Below the pieces are notes generated by a model. That model was not told the origin of the DNA. It saw nothing but the letters and a program-made list of their open reading frames with translations, and did no database searches. This document shows, piece after piece, positions 7,051 through 11,718 of a DNA stretch of 11,718 nucleotides. The position numbers were made by a program, and so were the translations under genes. This stretch comes from Promethearchaeia archaeon (GTDB taxonomy: Archaea; Asgardarchaeota; Lokiarchaeia; Sigyniarchaeales; SOKP01), in the NCBI GenBank assembly GCA_029856295.1, contig JAHQWS010000008.1:1-11718 (forward strand), given 5' to 3'. How positions within the stretch are numbered: position 1 is the first letter of the stretch; each line of letters starts with the position of its first letter.

Positions 7051-7222
7051 AATTAATTTAATTTACAAAATAAGTGTTTTACTGGGAATTTTTTCTTGGA
7101 TTATAATATTATTTTACCCCCTAATTTCTTAATTAAAATAATTCCTATTAATCTAATCTATAAATTATAATATAAATTAATATGGTAAGATTCTACAGTG
7201 TTTTTTCCTGTGTTATATTTCA

Positions 7223-7279
7223 TAAAATTGAAGAAAAAAGGTAAGGCAAAATGTTATGAGCTGATCTACTTCAATTTTA
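7223..7279. repeat. 11-bp perfect inverted repeat upstream of second GPH symporter
   Basis: TAAAATTGAAG (7223-7233) and CTTCAATTTTA (7269-7279) are exact reverse complements separated by 35 bases. The right arm ends 54 bases before the symporter start. It could be a spaced regulator site or a weak RNA stem-loop. Confidence 0.4.
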
Positions 7280-7333
7280 ATAATTTATCGATTCAATCAT
7301 AAAGTTAATTTTATATTAATAATTCTTAAATAA

Positions 7334-8767
7334 ATGAGTCAAACCATTGAACCTCGTGAATTACATGGGTTTCGGCTTTTCGGATATTCAATTGGACAAT
7401 TTGGGTATTTCTTAACGAGATTATTAATTAGCGTCTTTGCCTTTCAGTATTACGTGTATACTGTTAATTTAGATGCAATACTGGCTTCAATAGGTATATC
7501 TATAAATTTAATTCTTAATGCAATTGCGCTAATTGTATTCGGAGTAATTGCGGATAATAAAAAGCCAGGAAGATTTGGAAAACGGCGTCCTTTTATGCTT
7601 TATGGACTCCCTATTTGGGTGATCTCAGCAATCCTAATTTGGATTCCTCCGTGGTATTGTCCGAAAAATAATTCTTTTTATTGGCCTACAGCACTGTATT
7701 TTTGGATAATGCTTTCTTTAAATGTTATATCAGGCTCTTCAATAATTAGCGCTCATATTTCAATGATGCCTGAACAATCGCAAACTTATAAGAATAGGGA
7801 GAAAATAGCGGCGTGGAGAGCGATCTTTATGATTACCGCATCAATTTTAGCGTTACTTCTGCCGTTAATGATTCAGAGCATATTAGAGGATCCAGAAAAT
7901 GTAAAATGGTGGGAACCATCGGGGAAAATTATTCTATTCTATATGCCAATAATTGGCGTGGGATTTGCGTCTTTTGGTTTAATCTCGCTGATCTTAACTT
8001 TCTTTTCAGTTGACGAATCATTTCATAAGACATCTACCAAGGAAAACTTTAAAAAATTAACACTTTTAGAGACATTTCGGCAAATGGCTGTTCCCACTAA
8101 AGATAAGAAGTACCGAAAGTTTATGGGAGTTTCATTTTTCAACGCAATGGCTTCAAGAATATTAGGACTGTTAGTAATCCCATTTTTAGCTTTTGTACTT
8201 AGATTCAAGGGTCCGGAGTTTTTTATTTATATAGTGGTTTCAATTTCATCTAAATATGCCCATTTCTTCTTATGGAAGAAAATCTTGAAAAAACATGGTA
8301 TATTAAAAACCTATGCAATGTGTTTGATATCTGCAGCAGCGGTTTCATTTTTAGAATTATTTTTTTTAGTTGAAGTACTTTCTTTTGAAATAGAAATAGT
8401 TCTATTCATAATTACGATTGGAACTGTATTAGGAACTATGTACGCAGTGAACCTATTTACCACACCTTTAGCAAGTGCTTTAATCTACGAGGCTGCTGAA
8501 AATAGAAGTGAGGATACCATTGACAAGGAAGTATCCAATATCTCAGGATCTTATTTCGGCCTACAATCATTTATTCTCGCACTAGGTCAATCATGTACAA
8601 CTATTATGATTGGGTTCATTCTTTCGGGGCCTAATGAGCAAAATCCAATTATTATTACGATTACTCTGGCTTCTATGGGAATATTTTATAGCATAAGTCT
8701 TTTATTTCTCAGACAAATTAAATTAAAGGAAGTCCCTCAAAAGATTTTGAAATCTGATATTATATAA
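7334..8767 (+). CDS. divergent GPH/MFS-type sugar symporter
   Basis: A 477-residue membrane protein with about 12 hydrophobic segments. The MFS/GPH loop after the second segment reads GVIADNKKPGRFGKRRPFML (70-89), with Asp74 and the Arg-rich turn typical of sugar symporters. The second-half GPH block is weaker than in the first symporter: SALIYEAAENRSEDT (381-395) is followed by GSYFGLQSFILALGQ (405-419), without the G-x-R-x-E motif. The two symporters are therefore distant members of one family, not a recent duplication. Residues 107-118 (WYCPKNNSFYWP) and 182-197 (SILEDPENVKWWEPSG) look like extracytoplasmic loops rich in aromatic residues. It starts at ATG 7334 without a Shine-Dalgarno site and stands alone, with 458 bp before it and 244 bp after it. 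No oligo-T run of 6 or more follows the stop. Substrate unknown. Confidence 0.82.
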   Translation: MSQTIEPRELHGFRLFGYSIGQFGYFLTRLLISVFAFQYYVYTVNLDAILASIGISINLILNAIALIVFGVIADNKKPGRFGKRRPFMLYGLPIWVISAILIWIPPWYCPKNNSFYWPTALYFWIMLSLNVISGSSIISAHISMMPEQSQTYKNREKIAAWRAIFMITASILALLLPLMIQSILEDPENVKWWEPSGKIILFYMPIIGVGFASFGLISLILTFFSVDESFHKTSTKENFKKLTLLETFRQMAVPTKDKKYRKFMGVSFFNAMASRILGLLVIPFLAFVLRFKGPEFFIYIVVSISSKYAHFFLWKKILKKHGILKTYAMCLISAAAVSFLELFFLVEVLSFEIEIVLFIITIGTVLGTMYAVNLFTTPLASALIYEAAENRSEDTIDKEVSNISGSYFGLQSFILALGQSCTTIMIGFILSGPNEQNPIIITITLASMGIFYSISLLFLRQIKLKEVPQKILKSDII

Positions 8768-9011
8768 TAAATTATGAAAATCTAATCTTATAATTTCTCA
8801 GAAAAATCAAAATAGAAAGATTTTCTCAGTAGATTTTGCTAACTTTTTCATTGATTAATGTGATACTACAGATCAAGACAAATCCCCAAAAAAATAAGAT
8901 TTAAATTTTAAGGCAATAAATATAATTTACACATAAAGGGATAATTCTGGTATTTGAACATCAAAATGTTTTAAGATTAATTTTTGACTTAAAGTTATTA
9001 TTTTCCTAATA

Positions 9012-9548
9012 ATGAAATATACTGCCTCATATAAGATATGCATTTTCGGAGATGCTGGTGTAGGAAAGACATCTTTAACGTACAGATATATAAATAATAG
9101 ATTTGAAACTGACACAAAATTAACATTGGGAGTTGATATCATGGCCAAGGATGTAGAAATAAATAACTTCCGGGTTAAACTTCAGATTTGGGATTTTGGA
9201 GGGGAGGAAAGGTTCAGAGTTTTTTTACCAGTGTATGCCCGCGGTTCTTCAGGGGGAATATTTATGTACGACACTACAAGAAAAAACAGCTTGGATAAGA
9301 TAAGAGACTGGATCTCGATTTATAAAAAAGATCTAATTAAAGAAGAGAGACAGATTCCGGTATTAGCCGTCGGGGGAAAAAAAGATTTAACCAATGAGAG
9401 AGCAATTAATCTTGAAAACGCTAAAAATTTAGCGAGAAATCTTAAAATTTATGATGTTATTGAATGCTCTGCCAAAACAGGGGAAAATATTGATAATATA
9501 TTTCACTCTATAACCAATAGGATGTTAGAGAATAGTAAATTAATTTAG
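9012..9548 (+). CDS. Ras/Rab-like small GTPase (Asgard type)
   Basis: A 178-residue single-domain GTPase with eukaryote-like order. G1 is GDAGVGKT (13-20). The switch I threonine is Thr38 in KLTLGVD. G3 is WDFGGEERF (60-68), and G5 is CSAK (152-155). It has the Rab/Ras core hallmarks YRYINNRF and MYDTTRKNSL. Two boxes deviate: the Ras Gln61 position is Glu65, and the G4 box N/TKxD reads G122-K-K-D125. There is no C-terminal cysteine (the end is NSKLI), so eukaryote-type prenylation is not expected. Large expansions of such GTPases are a known trait of Asgard archaea, and this is the strongest lineage marker here. An in-frame stop at 8985 and no other start codon support ATG 9012. It is a stand-alone unit ending in a T9 run; no GAP, GEF or roadblock/longin partner is nearby. 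Confidence 0.93.
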   Translation: MKYTASYKICIFGDAGVGKTSLTYRYINNRFETDTKLTLGVDIMAKDVEINNFRVKLQIWDFGGEERFRVFLPVYARGSSGGIFMYDTTRKNSLDKIRDWISIYKKDLIKEERQIPVLAVGGKKDLTNERAINLENAKNLARNLKIYDVIECSAKTGENIDNIFHSITNRMLENSKLI

Positions 9549-9554
9549 ATCCTA

Positions 9555-9563
9555 TTTTTTTTT
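9555..9563 (+). terminator. T9 terminator of the small GTPase
   Basis: Nine T begin 6 bases after the GTPase stop codon. The run lies in the 30-bp gap between the convergent GTPase and aminotransferase genes, and it is A-rich in the minus direction, so it would serve only the GTPase. Confidence 0.55.
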
Positions 9564-9578
9564 AAGAATCTATTTAAA

Positions 9579-10814
9579 TTATAAACATTCATTAATTACC
9601 TTTATTAAATTCTGAGCAACTTGATCAATTTCATCATGACTACTAGTGATTTTAATGCCATAAGCCGACCCTAAACCGGCATCTGAAACACCTACGCTTA
9701 TATTAATTGCTCTCTTTAATAAATCATCTGTCTGTGGTAGCATTCCTTTATAATAGTTAATTTCGGGTCCTTTATAATATGGACATGTAAACGGACAACC
9801 CTCGCTCGTTACAGTCATTTGATCCAAGAAATGTTCCATGTTATTGTAAACGTGCCAACCAGATTTAGCAACAGTAGTACATCCTATTTTATTTGCTAAT
9901 TTTTCGGCACTCTCAACAGTCGGCATAAAAAACGTTAACAAAGTCCCAACATCGCCTTGCTCATCTAGAACTTTACGAAATTTGATTTCTTTAATCTGAG
10001 AAAGTGCCGTTTTAAGTTGCTTTTTATTCTTTTGTAGTGTGTTTTTAATATAGTCAAGCTTTTTAAGCTGTGCCTGTGCGACTGCTGCCGTTAATTCATT
10101 CATTCTGAAATTTAAACCTAATATTGTTCTTTTTCCTTGCTCAACACCTTGCCGTAAGGGTAAATGCCCTTGATCGTGAATTGCAAAGGCTCTTTTATAA
10201 AGCTCATTATCATCGGTAATAACCATACCACCATCACCGGCGGTTATAGTTTTATAGACATTTAAGCTAAATGCTCCCACTTTTCCAAATGTACCTGCGT
10301 ATTTCCCGTTAAAAGTAGCACCTAAAGCTTGGGCACAATCTTCAATTAAATAAATATTGTGTTCTTGGGCAATTTTAGTAAATTCATCTAAATGCCCTGG
10401 ATTGCCTAACATATGAACAAGCATTATTGCTTTTGTGCGGGGAGTAATTTTTTTTCGGACATCATCAGGATCAAGCGTTAAAGTATCATCTACTTCCGCA
10501 AGAACCGGAATTGCTCGTGAGAAGATAATTGAAGTAATACTAGCTATGAATGTATATCCTGGAACAATTACTTCATCCCCAGGTCCAATTCCTAGAGTCC
10601 ACAACGCTGTTAATAAAGCAGTTGTTCCTGAACTTACCGCTAAAGCATGCTTAGAACCGATTTTTTCACCAAACTCTCGCTCTAAATTCCAAACCTTTGC
10701 TTTAAAGTTAGGATCGGATAAATCCCCATATCGAAAAAGATAACCTGATTCAATCACTTCCATAAGGGCTTTTTTTTCCTCATCACCAATTATATCCATT
10801 CCTGGTCCGGGCAT
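9579..10814 (-). CDS. DegT/DnrJ/EryC1 (AHBA-type) PLP-dependent aminotransferase
   Basis: A 411-residue fold-type I aminotransferase, full length for the family. Cofactor residues are visible in order: SSGTTALL (61-68) for the phosphate, Tyr87 in PGYTFIA, Asp159 in IEDCAQALGA (157-166) for the pyridine nitrogen, and Lys188 in SLNVYKTITAGDGGMV (183-198) for the Schiff base. GLNFRMNELTAA (233-244) is the family's glycine/asparagine block. DegT enzymes transfer an amino group, usually from Glu or Gln, to a keto-sugar, keto-cyclitol or dehydroshikimate-like ring. A C-terminal insertion with CPFTCPYY (340-347) and the MLPQTDDLLKRAI block (358-370) resemble the scyllo-inosose/AHBA branch, but I cannot fix the subgroup. 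A good Shine-Dalgarno site supports the start. It is divergent from the creatininase-family gene, which may act on a related compound. Confidence 0.9.
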   Translation of the reverse strand: MPGPGMDIIGDEEKKALMEVIESGYLFRYGDLSDPNFKAKVWNLEREFGEKIGSKHALAVSSGTTALLTALWTLGIGPGDEVIVPGYTFIASITSIIFSRAIPVLAEVDDTLTLDPDDVRKKITPRTKAIMLVHMLGNPGHLDEFTKIAQEHNIYLIEDCAQALGATFNGKYAGTFGKVGAFSLNVYKTITAGDGGMVITDDNELYKRAFAIHDQGHLPLRQGVEQGKRTILGLNFRMNELTAAVAQAQLKKLDYIKNTLQKNKKQLKTALSQIKEIKFRKVLDEQGDVGTLLTFFMPTVESAEKLANKIGCTTVAKSGWHVYNNMEHFLDQMTVTSEGCPFTCPYYKGPEINYYKGMLPQTDDLLKRAINISVGVSDAGLGSAYGIKITSSHDEIDQVAQNLIKVINECL

Positions 10815-10822
10815 TTCTATTA

Positions 10823-10830
10823 ATCACCTT
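10823..10830 (-). promoter_or_regulatory. Shine-Dalgarno site of the DegT aminotransferase
   Basis: On the minus strand AAGGTGAT lies 8 bases before the ATG at 10814. AGGTGAT is fully complementary to the usual archaeal 16S rRNA 3' tail. Together with the GGAGGG before the aconitase X small subunit, it shows that this genome uses leadered as well as short-leader starts. Confidence 0.65.
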
Positions 10831-10861
10831 CATATTCTTCAAAAAGTTAATTCTTTATTCA

Positions 10862-10878
10862 TTATATAATTTATAAAA
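10862..10878 (-). promoter_or_regulatory. candidate TATA box of the DegT aminotransferase
   Basis: On the minus strand this reads TTTTATAAATTATATAA, about 48-64 bases before the start codon. Transcription would begin near 10838-10845, giving a 25-30 base leader that contains the Shine-Dalgarno site. The box abuts the start of the divergent gene at 10881, so the two promoters must overlap. Confidence 0.4.
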
Positions 10879-10880
10879 AC

Positions 10881-11718
10881 ATGGCTCAAAAAAATATCGA
10901 AATTTCTTTAAAAGGTAAGATGGACGATTGGGGTCCTTTTGGTAAAAATGAGGGAAAATGGTTAATTTTTTCAATAGGAAATCCCGAAGAAGGTCATGGT
11001 TACGCTTTACCAAGAATAATGGATGATCTCTTTGCACAAAGGACTGCCCATCTTATATCATGTAAATCGGGAGCTCGTTATGTAGCTCATATTCCATGGG
11101 CAACTGATAATTTTGTATCAGTAGCGAGAGATTGGGCTCCCAGAATTATTCCTGTGAAAGATCTTGTCGAAAATATTAAAATATTTCTAAAATATCATAT
11201 AGAGATATTTAAAAATATGGATTTACCCGCATCTAAAATTCTAATTCTTTCGGGCCATGGTGGAAATAATCCACTTAATGGTTATGCTGATGAAATTAAA
11301 AAAGACCTAAATTTAGAAAAATTAATAATGGCCCCATCAGAAGGTCTTGCTGATGAAAATATGGATAGAATTTTAAAAGAATTAGAAGAACTTAGCTTAA
11401 AACTTGCTACAGAAAAGGAAGATGCTAGAAAAATTAAAAGAACTCTTATCAAAATATTGACCTCGGCAGGACATGCCTCTCATTTTGAACATTCGGCGGC
11501 GGCAGCATTGGGTATTTTAGATGAGGAAAAATTAAAAATAATGAATAAAGAATTAGAAAAAGATTTCGAGGCTGCTATTCAGAAATGGCCTCCTATTGGA
11601 GGTTTGGGAGGTTTTTTAATGGCTGGCGGAAAATATGTTGAGGCTATCGGTACAAAAGAAAATGATAAGCACGGGCTTTGGAATTGTTTAAAAGCATTGC
11701 GCAAACTCGATGGCGGAA
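10881..11718 (+). CDS. creatininase-family metal-dependent amidohydrolase, 3' truncated
   Basis: An open frame of 279 codons with no stop before the window ends. The ATG at 10881 is the first start after an in-frame stop at 10848. The creatininase metal-site pattern is complete: SIGNPEEGHGYALPRIMDDL (31-50) matches G-S-x-E-x-H-G...D with Glu37, His39 and Asp48 as ligands; LSGHGGNNP (123-131) supplies His126; and AGHASHFEHS (196-205) matches H-A-G-x-x-E-T-S with His198 and Glu203. The spacing agrees with the family (His39 to Asp48 is 9, His198 to Glu203 is 5). Members hydrolyse cyclic amides or related ring compounds such as creatinine and FAPy nucleotides, using Zn or Mn. A long charged helix (about 160-192) separates the last two motifs, and the protein is already longer than the usual 240-260 residues. 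It is divergent from the DegT aminotransferase. Family sure; substrate unknown. Confidence 0.85.
   Translation, partial: MAQKNIEISLKGKMDDWGPFGKNEGKWLIFSIGNPEEGHGYALPRIMDDLFAQRTAHLISCKSGARYVAHIPWATDNFVSVARDWAPRIIPVKDLVENIKIFLKYHIEIFKNMDLPASKILILSGHGGNNPLNGYADEIKKDLNLEKLIMAPSEGLADENMDRILKELEELSLKLATEKEDARKIKRTLIKILTSAGHASHFEHSAAAALGILDEEKLKIMNKELEKDFEAAIQKWPPIGGLGGFLMAGGKYVEAIGTKENDKHGLWNCLKALRKLDGG

Larger units (their letters stand above)
6876..7333. other. 458-bp AT-rich intergenic region
   Basis: No credible gene was seen on either strand; the longest ATG frame noticed (from 7182) has only 20 codons. The region holds a T8 run (7000-7007) that may end the HEPN/MNT transcript, a 31-base similarity to the first symporter's 3' end (7023-7053), an 11-bp inverted repeat (7223-7279), and A/T boxes just before the second symporter. 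The box TTTTATATTAA at about 7309-7319 lies 14-25 bases before the ATG at 7334. Confidence 0.6.

Noticed and set aside
7182..7247. Short ATG frame of about 20 codons in the long gap
   Set aside because: Too short, no ribosome binding site, no recognisable sequence, and it covers one arm of the inverted repeat.
8794..8829. Direct repeat TTTCTCAG and an imperfect stem after the second symporter
   Set aside because: Only 8 bp with an interrupted complement; too weak to call an operator or terminator.
10435..10743. 102-codon plus-strand frame inside the aminotransferase gene
   Set aside because: Fully antisense to a strongly supported DegT gene, with no family features of its own.
1..11718. CRISPR array, tRNA, rRNA, insertion sequence or phage genes
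   Set aside because: No regularly spaced repeats, cloverleaf-like sequence, transposase or structural phage protein was seen by eye on either strand.

Overview
The window most resembles an Asgard archaeon, probably of the Lokiarchaeia type, though I cannot prove this from one window. The evidence is: a stand-alone Ras/Rab-like small GTPase (9012-9548); a two-gene archaeal-style aconitase X; AT-rich DNA with TATA-like boxes close to start codons; oligo-T terminators of 9-12 T without clear hairpins; and an archaeal-style HEPN/nucleotidyltransferase pair. No rRNA, tRNA, CRISPR array, transposase or phage gene was seen.

Layout, left to right. At 1-1139 is the 3' part of a glycoside hydrolase resembling the GH36 alpha-galactosidase group. 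Convergent to it, at 1173-2333 (minus), is a uroporphyrinogen-decarboxylase-superfamily protein. It shares a 160-bp divergent promoter region with the aconitase X operon (large subunit 2494-3690, small subunit 3683-4123). That operon ends in a T12 run. A GPH-type sugar/cation symporter (4261-5667) follows with its own promoter-like region and a T10 run. A HEPN + MNT nucleotidyltransferase pair (5875-6384 and 6381-6875, 4-bp overlap) separates it from a second, divergent GPH symporter (7334-8767). The 458-bp gap before the second symporter holds an 11-bp perfect inverted repeat and a short sequence resembling the 3' end of the first symporter. The small GTPase (9012-9548) comes next. It is convergent with a DegT/AHBA-type PLP aminotransferase (9579-10814, minus), which is divergent from a 3'-truncated creatininase-family metalloamidohydrolase (10881-end, plus).

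How the genes may work together. A glycosidase, two sugar-type symporters, a hydro-lyase, a sugar-type aminotransferase, a metal-dependent ring amidohydrolase and a URO-D-like protein look like a catabolic or remodelling neighbourhood for a glycoside, sugar acid, cyclitol or related compound. This is inference: only the two aconitase X genes are clearly co-transcribed, the others lie in separate transcription units, and no substrate can be read from the sequence. The main oddities are a GTPase with altered G3 and G4 boxes, an aconitase X small subunit whose usual serine motif is threonine-rich, and a HEPN/MNT pair lacking some expected catalytic residues.
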